DNA of 64,000 bases from Candidatus Vecturithrix granuli (GTDB lineage: Bacteria; Moduliflexota; Moduliflexia; Moduliflexales; Moduliflexaceae). The notes under the pieces were generated by a model. It searched no databases and was not told the DNA's origin. It was given only the letters and a program-made list of their open reading frames with translations. Both the position numbers and the translations under genes were made by a program. Shown piece after piece: positions 36,676 through 50,495 of the stretch (within the stretch, counting starts at the first letter, position 1; each line of letters starts with the position of its first letter). The stretch spans positions 361,913 to 425,912 of the forward strand of contig DF820469.1 in NCBI GenBank assembly GCA_000739535.1, in the 5' to 3' direction.

Positions 36676-38073
36676 ATGGTGAAGAAGACAGTGAAAATCA
36701 TAGGAATCGTCAATATATTATTGCTGTGGGTTGTTATGCCGGTCTTCGGACAAGAACAAGATACCAGCCAGATGTTAAATAGTCTGCGTATTTCAATTGA
36801 TACCCTCTGGGTATTAGTCGCGGCATTTCTGGTGTTCTTTATGAATCTTGGATTTGCAATGGTTGAATCTGGACTGTGTCGAGCCAAAAATACTGTAAAT
36901 ATTCTCTCGAAAAACTTTATTGTTTTTGCAATATCCTCCATTTCTTTTTGGGCGCTCGGTTGGGGGTTGATGTTTGGCAATGGATCAGGATTCTTTGGAT
37001 GGGATGGGTTGCTCTTTGTCACGGGAGCGGATAATAGTCCTGCCATCGGAGAAGCTTATCAGGGAGCGTATGCTGCGTTGAATTGGACAGGAGTTCCACT
37101 CTGGGCAAAATTCTTCTTTCAACTAGTTTTTGCAGGAACAGCGGCGACTATTGTGTCAGGAGCCGTCGCCGAACGCATCAAATTTGCCTCATTTATCGCC
37201 TTTTCGTTTATCCTGGTGGCCGTCATGTATCCAATCACCGGTCATTGGATTTGGGGAGGCGGCTGGCTGCAAACCTTAGGTATGTGGGATTTTGCAGGTT
37301 CAACTGTTGTCCATTCTGTAGGAGGATGGGCAGCTTTAGCCGGGGTCATACTTCTGGGACCAAGAATGGGGAAATACAATTCAGAAGGTTCTGTGAGACC
37401 TATTGTTGGGCATAATATGTCCACGGTGACATTAGGCGGTTTAGTATTATGGTTTGGATGGTTTGGTTTTAACCCTGGTTCCACAATGGGCGTGGGAGAT
37501 GGCAGCGCAATAGCCCATATTGCGGTTACAACCAACACTGCTGCTGCGACTGCTGTTATGGGGGCGACATTTGCCTCCTGGCTCCGAGAAGGAAAACCGG
37601 AACTTTCAATGATTATTAATGGAGCCTTAGCTGGATTAGTGGCCATTACAGCCCCGTGCGCTTTTGTGAGCGTTGGTTCGGCGGCAATTATTGGTTTCAG
37701 CGCGGGAATATTAGTTGTAGGGGCAGTATCATTTTTTGATCAACGGAAACTTGACGACCCTGTAGGCGCATTATCTGTTCATCTTGTGAACGGAATTTTC
37801 GGCACCCTCGCGGTTGGATTGTTTGCAGAAGATGGAATTACCGGGGCGGCTACCGGGAATGGATTGCTTCTGGGGGGAGGATTCAAACTGCTCATCTCAC
37901 AACTTCTCGGAGTGATAAGTGTGGGAATTTTTACCTTTCTCATCGCTTTTGCGGTCTGGTTTCTCATCAAGCAAATCATCGGTTTAAGGGTCTCAAGACA
38001 CGAAGAGATCATCGGATTGGATATTGGAGAGCACGGCGCTGAAGCGTATGCGGGATTCCAGATTATTGATTAA
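36676..38073 (+). CDS. amtB: Ammonium transporter
   Basis: Inner-membrane ammonium channel of 465 aa. A signal peptide precedes the core (hydrophobic stretch ending VMPVFG-Q), as in AmtB. Eleven membrane segments are expected. Landmarks include LWVLVAAFLVFFMNLGFAMV, VHSVGGWAALAGVILLGPRM (pore histidine region), TLGGLVLWFGWFGFNPGS and DDPVGALSVHLVNGIFGTLA with the second pore His. A strong Shine-Dalgarno (AAGGAG) precedes it. It forms an operon with the PII gene 100 bp upstream and ends at a terminator (38109-38146). PII normally plugs this channel when nitrogen is plentiful. Confidence 0.96.
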   Translation: MVKKTVKIIGIVNILLLWVVMPVFGQEQDTSQMLNSLRISIDTLWVLVAAFLVFFMNLGFAMVESGLCRAKNTVNILSKNFIVFAISSISFWALGWGLMFGNGSGFFGWDGLLFVTGADNSPAIGEAYQGAYAALNWTGVPLWAKFFFQLVFAGTAATIVSGAVAERIKFASFIAFSFILVAVMYPITGHWIWGGGWLQTLGMWDFAGSTVVHSVGGWAALAGVILLGPRMGKYNSEGSVRPIVGHNMSTVTLGGLVLWFGWFGFNPGSTMGVGDGSAIAHIAVTTNTAAATAVMGATFASWLREGKPELSMIINGALAGLVAITAPCAFVSVGSAAIIGFSAGILVVGAVSFFDQRKLDDPVGALSVHLVNGIFGTLAVGLFAEDGITGAATGNGLLLGGGFKLLISQLLGVISVGIFTFLIAFAVWFLIKQIIGLRVSRHEEIIGLDIGEHGAEAYAGFQIID

Positions 38074-38108
38074 GTGCAGTAACATAATGCTAATGCGGTA
38101 GAGCTGAT

Positions 38109-38146
38109 CAGGGCAGTCTTTTCATTGAGATTGCCCTGTTATTTTA
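38109..38146 (+). terminator. Terminator of glnB-amtB
   Basis: A stem pairing CAGGGCA (38109-38115) with TGCCCTG (38132-38138), extended by further pairs and followed by a T-rich run, 35 bp after the amtB stop. Confidence 0.75.
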
Positions 38147-38256
38147 TCACAAAACTGTAATTTTATATGAAATAGTTTCACAAAAATGTCGAGAAAGAAA
38201 AAAGTAGAAGCAAGCAAAAATCGAAAAATTTACGGAATAATGGGGATCCAGGAAAT

Positions 38257-38275
38257 CTGGCAAATATTTTGAATG
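38257..38275 (+). promoter_or_regulatory. Sigma-54-like promoter of gltBD (GG-N10-GA)
   Basis: CTGGCAAATATTTTGAATG with GG at 38259-38260 and GA at 38271-38272. It is the same variant -24/-12 element as upstream of glnB and glnA. It lies about 155 bp upstream of gltB, in the 354-bp gap after amtB, which holds no gene. Confidence 0.6.
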
Positions 38276-38427
38276 GTTTCTACGATAATATCAGCACACA
38301 CGCATAAGGAACTGTACACAGAGCGTGCCACTGCAAACGAATACTGCTTGCGATTCCCTGTAGATGTTTACGCAGTTCAGATCGGCAGGGGGAATTCCAA
38401 TGTAAGTACACCAATTCTGTTGGAATT

Positions 38428-42936
<4,509 letters not shown>

Positions 42937-42942
42937 GGGAAC

Positions 42943-44373
42943 ATGGGAAAAGTGCTTGGATTTTTAGATTACCACCGGCAGGATTATCAAAAAGAGCCGG
43001 TAGAAATACGCCTGAAGCACTGGGATGAATTTGTAGAACGCGTCTCAAATGACGAACTCAAAAATCAGGGTGCCCGCTGCATGGAGTGCGGCGTACCATT
43101 CTGTCATTGGATCTGCCCGGTCAACAACATTATCCCGGAATTGAACGATCTTGTCTATCGAGGCTGTTGGAGGGAAGCGTTTGAATGGTTGATGTACACG
43201 AACAACTTTCCCGAATTCACCGGCCGGGTCTGTCCGGCGTTGTGTGAGAATTCTTGCGTCTTGGCCGTTACGGAACAAGCCGTAAGTATCAAGAATATCG
43301 AATTTGCTATTATCGAACATGCATATAAAGAAGGCTGGATGAAACCGGAGCATCCCGGGTTTCGGACAGGCAGAAAAATTGCGATAGTTGGTTCTGGCCC
43401 GGCGGGCTTGACCTGCGCAGATCAGTTAAATAAAGCTGGTCATTCTGTTACTGTTTATGAAAAGCACCAGGTCGCCGGGGGACTGCTTGCCCTGGGAATC
43501 CCCGATTTTAAATTGGAGCCGAAATATATTGAACGCCGCCTTGATCTGATGCGTGCAGAAGGGGTGAGCTTTCACACCGGAGTGCATGTCGGAGTTGACA
43601 TCAGCGCCTGCCAACTGCAGCGCGAATACGATGCGCTTGTGCTATGCGGCGGAGCGCAGCAGCCGCGAGATTTACAAGTGCCAGGACGAAATTTACGCGG
43701 CGTTCATTTTGCCTGGGACTATTTGAGTCAGCAAAATCTGCGCAATCGAGGCATTCCCATTCCACCGGAACAGGAAATCTGGGCCGAAAACAAACGGGTA
43801 ATTATTCTGGGCGGCGGAGATACCGGGGCAGATTGTGTCGGGACAGCTAACCGCCAGGGGGCGCGCTCGGTAAAACAATTTGAATTGCTCCCGCAATTGC
43901 CTGTTTCACGTTCACAAGATAATCCCTGGCCCCAATGGGCGCGTATCAGGCGAACATCAACCTCGCATGAGGAAGGCGGCATCCAGGAATATAGCGTCTT
44001 GACCACGCGTTTATCCGGAGAAGATGGACGGGTCACGCATCTTCATGCCGCACGGCTCGAATTTAGCTCTGAGTACAACGAAATGCAAATTATTTCTGGT
44101 ATGGAGTTTATCGAAGAGGTGGATCTGGTTCTTCTGGCAATGGGGTTTACCGGCCATGTCAAAGAAGGGATGCTTGAGGAACTTGGAATTGAGTGTGATA
44201 GCTTGGGAAAAATCAAAACCGATAAATATTTTATGACTTCTGTTCCAGGAGTGTTTGTTGCTGGCGATATGCGGCGCGGACAATCGCTGGTAGCCTGGGC
44301 AATCCATGAAGGCCGCATGGTCGCAAAAGGCGTTGAGCAGTACTTCGAAACGCTCGAGCATGGAAAAAATTGA
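42943..44373 (+). CDS. gltD: Glutamate synthase small subunit
   Basis: Electron-input subunit of glutamate synthase, 476 aa, oxidising NAD(P)H. The N-terminal domain has cysteines for two iron-sulfur clusters (CMECGVPFCHWICPVNN and CPALCENSC). An FAD-binding motif IAIVGSGPAGLTCADQL and an NAD(P)H-binding motif VIILGGGDTGADCVG follow, and the C-terminal FAD segment is VFVAGDMRRGQSLVAWA. It starts 6 bp after gltB with GGAGGG overlapping the gltB stop region, so the two are coupled. It ends the operon before the terminator at 44491-44527. Confidence 0.97.
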   Translation: MGKVLGFLDYHRQDYQKEPVEIRLKHWDEFVERVSNDELKNQGARCMECGVPFCHWICPVNNIIPELNDLVYRGCWREAFEWLMYTNNFPEFTGRVCPALCENSCVLAVTEQAVSIKNIEFAIIEHAYKEGWMKPEHPGFRTGRKIAIVGSGPAGLTCADQLNKAGHSVTVYEKHQVAGGLLALGIPDFKLEPKYIERRLDLMRAEGVSFHTGVHVGVDISACQLQREYDALVLCGGAQQPRDLQVPGRNLRGVHFAWDYLSQQNLRNRGIPIPPEQEIWAENKRVIILGGGDTGADCVGTANRQGARSVKQFELLPQLPVSRSQDNPWPQWARIRRTSTSHEEGGIQEYSVLTTRLSGEDGRVTHLHAARLEFSSEYNEMQIISGMEFIEEVDLVLLAMGFTGHVKEGMLEELGIECDSLGKIKTDKYFMTSVPGVFVAGDMRRGQSLVAWAIHEGRMVAKGVEQYFETLEHGKN

Positions 44374-44490
44374 GATGAAGATACTAAGGAATTCCTGTGC
44401 TGCCAGGTTATAATTGAAGAGTTTGTAGTTCTCACTTCAGCGAGTTCATTCTGCCTGAATCTTCAGGCAAAACTCAACGTCTCAAATACT

Positions 44491-44527
44491 CACAAAACCG
44501 GGGTTCTTCAAGAACCCCGGTTTTGTG
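44491..44527 (+). terminator. Terminator of gltBD
   Basis: A perfect 17-bp stem (44491-44507 with 44511-44527) with a 3-nt TCA loop and T-rich 3' side. It shares the AACC-G-GTTCTT core with hairpins at 3957-3989 and 58946-58978. Confidence 0.8.
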
Positions 44528-45066
44528 TTTGAGCTATCGAAACACAAACTTCACTGATTTTGAACATTTTCCCATTTACCGGGTGTTTTTCTGTGTTCAA
44601 CAATCTTTTTCCGAGAAGACAATTTTGTTGGTTTTTATGTTAATGGATTGAGAATCGTAGATAAAAATTTCCTACAAATCCAGCACAACGTATTTGAAAA
44701 TCAGGAGTGTCAAAAATATTCCCATGAAGGAGGATCATGGTGTATTCGTAGTTCTACTTTCAGGCAGTCCTGCTAAAACGGGAACTATAAGTACCTGTCT
44801 GCGTGCAACGCACAGGCAGAGGCGCCCGTCTCATGAAAATTTCATTCACATGAGAGATCGACGCTTATAAATAATGCAATCAGCGAAAAAATATATAAAA
44901 TAACATAATTGTATTTTCTATAATTAAATATGACATAAATGTTGTACATCTGATATTTATACAAAAAGTAATTGCACGATTTATAAAAAATTTTATTTTT
45001 CTAACCTATTGATTTATAAACGGTTAGGTGATTCCGGCTGCATGAAAATACAAGAGGAACGGAATG
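44528..45066. other. Intergenic region before the glnA promoter
   Basis: About 540 bp. Between 44791 and 44865 are two hairpin-forming stretches: CTGTCTGCGTG pairing with CGCACAGGCAG, and TCTCATG pairing with CATGAGA. They lie inside a 48-codon frame (44724-44870) that has no ribosome site and no recognisable product. From 44880 to 45020 the sequence is very AT-rich, as upstream of glnB. An untranslated RNA is possible but not shown. Confidence 0.4.
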
Positions 45067-45084
45067 TTGGCAAGCGAATTGAAT
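45067..45084 (+). promoter_or_regulatory. Sigma-54-like promoter of glnA (GG-N10-GA)
   Basis: TTGGCAAGCGAATTGAAT with GG at 45069-45070 and GA at 45081-45082. It is nearly the same as the glnB element (TTGGCAAGC in both) and lies about 190 bp upstream of glnA. Confidence 0.65.
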
Positions 45085-45274
45085 AGATTAAGCATGAAAT
45101 CGAAATACATACTTGCAAATGGGCAAGTGAACAAAAGAGGGAATGAAACAGAAGATTTGTTATGCTGATCTACTTACCGTTCTATTGAGGAGATAATTAT
45201 AGAAGAAATTATGTAAGTATTTAATGACAGAAGCAAATCTTTATGTTGAATACTTACCTGAATAAGTGAGAATT

Positions 45275-46597
45275 ATGGAAAAAATTCTGGAACAAGTCAA
45301 AAAAGATCATGTTAAGTTTGTGCAATTACAATTTACAGATTTGTTAGGAGTGGTAAAAAGTCTGACAATTCCTGTCGCTCATTTAGAAAGTTCTCTGACA
45401 GACGGCACCTGGTTTGATGGGTCGTCAATTGAGGGGTTCACGCGCATTCATGAAAGCGACATGTTTTTGAAACCGGATATTGACACGTATGCTGTCATCC
45501 CCTGGTTAGAATCGCCGGATGGCAATACGGCTCGTTTTATCTGTGATGTATTTATGCCGGATGGCGAGCCATTTGAAGGGGATCCGCGTTATATCTTGAA
45601 AAAGGCGATGGCTGAAGCTGAAGCCCTGGGATATGAATATAATACCGGGCCGGAATTGGAGTTCTTTTTGTTCAAACGAGAAAATGGATTAAAGGCTCTT
45701 CCCAATGATCGGGCCAGTTATTTTGATCTTACAACTGATGAAGCCTACGATGTTCGGCGGGAGATGGTCGTAGCTCTGGAAAAATTCGGGATCGATACGG
45801 AAGCCTCGCATCACGAAGTTGCCGTGGGACAGCATGAAATTGATTTTCGCTATGGCAATGCCTTGAAGACGGCAGATAATGCGATTACTCTGCGATTTGT
45901 TTTCAAAGCTATTGCGCAGCAGCATGGTTTACATGCGACCTTTATGCCGAAGCCGATTTTTGGGATTAACGGCTCAGGGATGCACGTCCATCAGAGTTTA
46001 TTTGATAAAGACGGAAACAACGTATTTTTTAATGCCCAGGATCCCTATAAATTTTCGGAAATTGCGTATCAGTTTATTGCTGGTCAGTTGAAACACGTCA
46101 AGGGGATTGTTGCTGTCTTATCGCCGACCGTGAATTCCTATAAGCGTCTCGTTCCAGGCTATGAAGCCCCAGTCTATCTGAGTTGGGCGCGTACCAATCG
46201 GTCGGCCTTGATTCGTATTCCGCGTTACTCAAAAGGCAAAGATAAAGCCGTGCGCTGTGAATTGCGCTGCCCTGACCCGAGCTGCAATGTGTATCTGGCC
46301 TTTGCCGTCATGCTGAGAGCCGGATTGGATGGGATTAAAAATAAACTCACGCCTCCAAAACCCGTTGAAGAGGATGTGTATCATTTCAGCGATGAAAAGC
46401 TCAAAAAGTTGAATATTGATACGCTGCCGGCGTCGTTATGGGAAGCTCTGCAAGAAATGAAGAAAAACCCGATTGCCAGGGAAACGTTGGGCGCGCATAC
46501 GTATGAACGCTACATTGAAGCCAAAACCGCAGAATGGGATGAATTCCGTTTGCACGTCACAAAATGGGAATTAGATAAATATCTGGAAATTTTTTAA
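45275..46597 (+). CDS. glnA: Glutamine synthetase type I
   Basis: Dodecameric glutamine synthetase (glutamate + NH4+ + ATP), 440 aa. Landmarks are WFDGSSIEGF, GPELEFFLF, ASHHEVAVGQHEIDFRYG, FMPKPIFGINGSGMHVHQSL (metal and ATP loop) and PGYEAPVYLSWARTNRSALI. The length fits the short GSI-alpha type. The C-terminal region around ERYIEAKTAEWDEFRLHVTKWE lacks the longer insertion and the adenylylation-loop context of GSI-beta, so control by adenylylation is unlikely. The ATG at 45275 is chosen over a GTG at 45266 because of the GTGAG upstream. Driven by the sigma-54-like promoter at 45067. Confidence 0.96.
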   Translation: MEKILEQVKKDHVKFVQLQFTDLLGVVKSLTIPVAHLESSLTDGTWFDGSSIEGFTRIHESDMFLKPDIDTYAVIPWLESPDGNTARFICDVFMPDGEPFEGDPRYILKKAMAEAEALGYEYNTGPELEFFLFKRENGLKALPNDRASYFDLTTDEAYDVRREMVVALEKFGIDTEASHHEVAVGQHEIDFRYGNALKTADNAITLRFVFKAIAQQHGLHATFMPKPIFGINGSGMHVHQSLFDKDGNNVFFNAQDPYKFSEIAYQFIAGQLKHVKGIVAVLSPTVNSYKRLVPGYEAPVYLSWARTNRSALIRIPRYSKGKDKAVRCELRCPDPSCNVYLAFAVMLRAGLDGIKNKLTPPKPVEEDVYHFSDEKLKKLNIDTLPASLWEALQEMKKNPIARETLGAHTYERYIEAKTAEWDEFRLHVTKWELDKYLEIF

Positions 46598-46704
46598 TCG
46601 CGATTCCCCCAGGGCGTTTTGCAAACGTTGTGCAGAGCGCCTACCCCGATCCTCCCGAGAAGGTTTTCCCTCCTTCCTTCTCAGGGAGGAATCTTCCTTA
46701 CACC

Positions 46705-47610
46705 TTACGCTTCTTCCGTGCGATGGATCGCTTCAGATTGGCGTAAGGCTGCGATCGCATCCTGGACATCTTGTGTTTTGGCAATCTGGCCGAGATTGTT
46801 GAGCGCGTTGCGCCCGCTTTGCAGAATGCCAATCAAATCGTGCATCGGCCCGGGGCCAGAGCCGATCACCAGACCTGTCACCAGCATATCAATAATGCGA
46901 GGCGTCGGCACCCCCACATAATGTAAAATGCCTAAATCGCCTAAAATAGAAACAATGAGTCCTGTCAACAAACCAATCCAGATGCACAACGCTTTTTTCC
47001 AGGCTAAATATTCAGGCGCCTGCACCCAGCCGCGCAACCGTTCTTCAGCTTTTGCTAAACGATTTTCAGCAATCTCAAAGACGTGCAGTGTTTCCGGCGT
47101 GGTTTCCAAACGAAGAGTTTCGGCAGCGGCCTGGGTGGTTTCGTAGGATTCCTGATATTCTTTTTGGACCCAATCCAACGTTTCGCGGGGAGCGACAAGA
47201 ATATCGGCCACCGCAATGGAGGTTTGTTCATACCAATTGAACGCCGTTTCAAGCAATCGTTCAATGGCAACCGAGATGGCCAGCAGCGGCGTCAGAATCG
47301 TCGCAAAATCGCCAACTGTCTGCGGCAGCTCGGGGACTTCAAATAACCAGAGAATTCCGGACTGTTGCGGGAAGGCTTTCGCAATAGCTAATACGATGCT
47401 CACGACAAGTAAAATTCCTAGCAGGAACGACAAGGTCAAGCGATCTTGCAGCCGGTTTTTCTCCTGAGTGACGAGTTTCAGTTCATGCGCTTGTTCCTCG
47501 GCATTTTCCCCTGGTACCAAACTCCGGCTTCTGATTTCCATCTGCTCAATCTTTTTTTGGGTTTTATAAAGTTTACGTGTGCGCGGCATACTCGAACTTG
47601 AAATTGACAT
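46705..47610 (-). CDS. Membrane protein with coiled-coil segment, function unknown
   Basis: I do not recognise this 301-aa protein. The N-terminal 60 residues are charged and probably coiled-coil (KTQKKIEQMEIRSR, EEQAHELKLVTQEKNRLQ). Hydrophobic segments follow at about 60-82 (LSFLLGILLVVSIVLAIAKAF), about 105-130 (FATILTPLLAISVAIERLLE), and about 220-245 and 255-275. A helical Glu/Ala-rich stretch lies between the second and third. The start at 47610 is supported by AAGGAG at 8 nt. It converges with glnA but nothing ties it to nitrogen metabolism. No catalytic motif is apparent. Confidence 0.7.
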   Translation of the reverse strand: MSISSSSMPRTRKLYKTQKKIEQMEIRSRSLVPGENAEEQAHELKLVTQEKNRLQDRLTLSFLLGILLVVSIVLAIAKAFPQQSGILWLFEVPELPQTVGDFATILTPLLAISVAIERLLETAFNWYEQTSIAVADILVAPRETLDWVQKEYQESYETTQAAAETLRLETTPETLHVFEIAENRLAKAEERLRGWVQAPEYLAWKKALCIWIGLLTGLIVSILGDLGILHYVGVPTPRIIDMLVTGLVIGSGPGPMHDLIGILQSGRNALNNLGQIAKTQDVQDAIAALRQSEAIHRTEEA

Positions 47611-48253
47611 ACGTTCTTCTCCTTCTAACGTAAACATCAAGAATTGATAAAACATGACTCTGTGGACGTTTTCCATAACAGACCTATGCTACACATGATT
47701 GAGGGAGAAAGTCAAGCAGGAAATGTCAGGGAAAATATGAGAGAGCAGATGGTTTTGGGTTATGAAAGTAGCAATATGCTTAAATCAGTTCCTTCTATTT
47801 TTTCCAGTTTTAAGTCTTTCTCAGAAGCTATTTTAAAAGTCTATGTAACAGACATTTCGAGAGCAGGGTGAACAGGAGGGTCAAAGCTTTGCTTTGACAG
47901 CGAAAGCAGAGTTTTGGCACTCCTTACCTGCAAACTTTTGAAACAACTTCTCAGAGATTTCTCCATAGAGAGATTATTTTACATGTATGCAGTGAAATGT
48001 GACAATATAGAGTTGCCTATCTCTAAGTGCGTTATAACCCAGGAAAAGTACAAGATTTCTTTTTTCTACTTGACCAGATTTCCTGGATGCGAAAGAAGTG
48101 CCTGAAAATATGGCAATGGCATAGAGACTCGTTGCGAGGTCTGAAATAATGAACTGTCATGGCTGCTGTGGTCGCTTGATCGCGCAAAGCTGAATTGGCG
48201 CTATCTATCCACGATGAATCCTGGATAAGGTGTTCTGAGAGGGAGTGAAGGTT
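47611..48253. other. Intergenic region with a palindromic element
   Basis: About 640 bp between the membrane-protein gene and the queuosine-salvage gene. It contains the repeat at 47875-47923. Short frames here lack ribosome sites and recognisable products. Promoters for both divergent genes should be present. Confidence 0.4.
47875..47923. repeat. GGAG...CTCC double-hairpin repeat, copy 1
   Basis: Outer GGAGGG and CACTCC ends enclose two hairpins: TCAAAGC/GCTTTGA, and an imperfect CGAAAGC/GTTTTGG arm. A closely related and better-preserved copy is at 59116-59204. Confidence 0.55.
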
Positions 48254-49198
48254 ATGAGAGAAAAATTGCCAGTGCTAGACTCGACGTATTATGTCGTCCA
48301 ACAGAGTAAGCATGTGACGATCAATAAAGAAGCCGCCCGTCAAATGCTGTTAAAAGGTGATGTGAATTCAGCCTGGCATCCTGATTTGCACATTGTCGAG
48401 CCAGATTGGATTTTTGTGCTTGATGCCCTGAATTTTTGCTTTTGGGAGGATCCTGGACACCCGAAATGGAGTGTGGAGTATAATGGAGAAGAGTATTCTG
48501 GATATTGGGCTTTGGCCGCCAGTTTAAAACGAGCCTATGAAGAAGGGGTTCCTCTGACAAATGCGGAATTTCTTACCACAATTTCTTCCAAAACCGTTGA
48601 AAAAATTTTTCGCGGCAAGCAAACTATTCCCTTATTTCAGTACCGAGTGAATCATTTACGCGAGCTTGGGGAAGTGCTGTTGGAAAAATATGATGGCACG
48701 TTTGTCAATGTATTGCAGCAGGCGCGTCAAAGCGCCGTTGCATTGGTTAATGAGGTGGTAAAAAATTTTCCTTCATTCAATGATGTTGCCGTCTATGAAG
48801 AGCAGACTGTGTATTTTTATAAACGTGCCCAACTTCTGGTGTCGGATTTGTATGGGGCCTTTGAAGGTGAGGGGTATGGGGATTTTTATGACCTTGATGA
48901 ACTGACGATTTTTGCAGATTATAAGCTGCCCCAGGTGCTTCGACATTATCGCGTGTTAGAGTATGACGATTATTTGTCGAATCTGGTTGATCAGTATGTA
49001 CGCTTTGCTCCCGGAAGCCCCGAAGAAGTCGAAATTCGGGCAGCCACAGTTCAGGCCGTTGAGATGATGCGCCAATCGTTGACGAATGGTCAACGGACGA
49101 TCCCGGCATTCAAACTGGATTGGTGGCTCTGGACGCTTGGGCAGGATGATACGGTACGTGAAAAGCCTTACCATCGTGTACGCTCGCCGTTTTATTGA
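48254..49198 (+). CDS. Queuosine salvage protein (Qng1/DUF2419 family)
   Basis: A 314-aa protein resembling the queuosine 5'-phosphate N-glycosylase family, which frees queuine from salvaged queuosine nucleotide for tRNA modification. Family landmarks seen are VLDALNFCFWED, the GYWALAASLKRAYEEG region, LTIFADYKLPQVLRHY, GSPEEVEIRAATVQA, and a C-terminal DWWLWTLGQ followed by YHRVRSPFY. The family is common in eukaryotes and sparse in bacteria. The ATG at 48254 is used, with GGGAG upstream; a GTG at 48245 is also in frame. No queuosine synthesis genes are in the window. Assignment is from remembered motifs; moderately sure. Confidence 0.75.
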   Translation: MREKLPVLDSTYYVVQQSKHVTINKEAARQMLLKGDVNSAWHPDLHIVEPDWIFVLDALNFCFWEDPGHPKWSVEYNGEEYSGYWALAASLKRAYEEGVPLTNAEFLTTISSKTVEKIFRGKQTIPLFQYRVNHLRELGEVLLEKYDGTFVNVLQQARQSAVALVNEVVKNFPSFNDVAVYEEQTVYFYKRAQLLVSDLYGAFEGEGYGDFYDLDELTIFADYKLPQVLRHYRVLEYDDYLSNLVDQYVRFAPGSPEEVEIRAATVQAVEMMRQSLTNGQRTIPAFKLDWWLWTLGQDDTVREKPYHRVRSPFY

Positions 49199-49243
49199 GG
49201 CGTCAGTCGAAACAGGGTTTCAGTATATTAGAAGGATAAATTC

Positions 49244-49271
49244 TTGACAAAATTCTCAAACGATATACGAT
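49244..49271 (+). promoter_or_regulatory. Sigma-70-type promoter upstream of the GlnQ-like gene
   Basis: A perfect -35 TTGACA (49244-49249), 16-bp spacer and -10-like TACGAT (49266-49271), about 110 bp before the GTG start at 49380. Confidence 0.5.
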
Positions 49272-49379
49272 ATTCTTGTGGTTGATGTGACAGGGTCCCG
49301 GGAACAAGAGATGGGCAGTATTCCATCCGCGATCCTACATAAAAATCATAACATTGCAAGAACAATTGGGGGTACTGAT

Positions 49380-50111
49380 GTGATAGAATTTAAAAATGTC
49401 AATAAATGGTTTGGAAAACTCCATGTGTTGCAGAATATCAATGCCAAAGTGGCACAGGGGCAGGTAGTCGTGATTTGTGGGCCAAGCGGTTCCGGCAAGA
49501 GTACGATGATCCGTTGCATTAATGGGCTGGAACAAATTCAAGAAGGCGAAATCATGGTGGATGGTATTGCAATAACTCACGCGGAGCATCACAAAAAAGA
49601 ATTGGTGAAACTTCGGGCAGAAATTGGCATGGTTTTTCAACAATTTAATTTGTATCCCCACAAAACCGTGCTTGAGAATGTCACGCTTGCCCCGATCAAA
49701 GTCAGAAAAATGAAAAAAGACGAGGCTGAAGACCTCGCCATGGAATTGTTGAAAAAGGTGCACATTCCGGATAAAGTGCGATCTTATCCAGCTCAACTTT
49801 CCGGCGGGCAGCAGCAGCGGGTGGCAATTGCCAGGGGACTGGCCATGCGTCCGAAAGTGATGTTGTTTGATGAGCCAACCTCAGCCCTCGACCCTGAAAT
49901 GATTAACGAGGTTTTGGAAGTGATGATTGAGCTGGCCAAAGAAGGCATGACCATGGTGTGTGTAACGCATGAGATGGGATTTGCCCGCGAAGTCGCGCAT
50001 GAAGTGATGTTTATGGATAACGGCCAGATTCTGGAAGTCAAGCCCCCGGATGTCTTTTTTTCAAATCCGGAACATGAGCGTTCAAAATTTTTTCTGAGTA
50101 AAATTTTATAA
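49380..50111 (+). CDS. Amino-acid-type ABC transporter ATP-binding protein (GlnQ-like), orphan
   Basis: A 243-aa ATPase of the polar amino acid uptake family, usual length. Walker A is [19 protein letters not shown], the Q-loop is [18 protein letters not shown], the signature is [17 protein letters not shown], and Walker B is [15 protein letters not shown] followed by [13 protein letters not shown]. The start is GTG at 49380 (MIEFKNV), with GGGGG upstream; the frame extends to 49278 without support. No permease or binding protein for it lies next to it, so it must serve a transporter encoded elsewhere. Confidence 0.9.
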   Translation: MIEFKNVNKWFGKLHVLQNINAKVAQGQVVVICGPSGSGKSTMIRCINGLEQIQEGEIMVDGIAITHAEHHKKELVKLRAEIGMVFQQFNLYPHKTVLENVTLAPIKVRKMKKDEAEDLAMELLKKVHIPDKVRSYPAQLSGGQQQRVAIARGLAMRPKVMLFDEPTSALDPEMINEVLEVMIELAKEGMTMVCVTHEMGFAREVAHEVMFMDNGQILEVKPPDVFFSNPEHERSKFFLSKIL

Positions 50112-50277
50112 TTCACGACAAGAATGGGGCATAAGCAAGAATATTCTGATTTTTACTGAATAACGGCAGTTCTCCGATAAGTATTTCTACAGGAAAAATC
50201 AAGTTGTTGCAGGAATTTGTACTTTATTCCCACAACAACTCAATCACACAATTGCTTCTTTGATAGGCTGTCGTTAT

Positions 50278-50487
50278 TCAAAAAGCACCTGCTCGTTCTC
50301 GAGCGTCTTCTTTGGTTTCTTCTAATAGTTCTTCCACAATGCGTTGAGCATCGCGTTGGTAAATATACTCTTCAATATAATCAGCCAGTAAGAGAGCATT
50401 ATCCCGCAGTTGTTCAAGGGCCTCTTCTGGATCATCTTCCAATAAGGCTTTGAGTGTTTCGATTTGTTCCCGTATTTTACTGTTCAT
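50278..50487 (-). CDS. Small acidic helical protein, unknown
   Basis: A 69-aa protein, rich in Glu, Leu and Asp, predicted to be helical throughout (LKALLEDDPEEALEQLRDNA, RIVEELLEETKEDARERAG). It has no signal, membrane segment or known motif. It starts 8 bp after the stop of the lipoprotein gene and has AAGAGAA as a ribosome site, so it is probably the last gene of a three-gene operon. The function is not known. Confidence 0.6.
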   Translation of the reverse strand: MNSKIREQIETLKALLEDDPEEALEQLRDNALLLADYIEEYIYQRDAQRIVEELLEETKEDARERAGAF

Positions 50488-50495
50488 GGTTCTCT

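Noticed and set aside
47914..48105. 63-codon plus-strand frame
   Set aside because: Begins inside a palindromic repeat, with no ribosome site or recognisable features.
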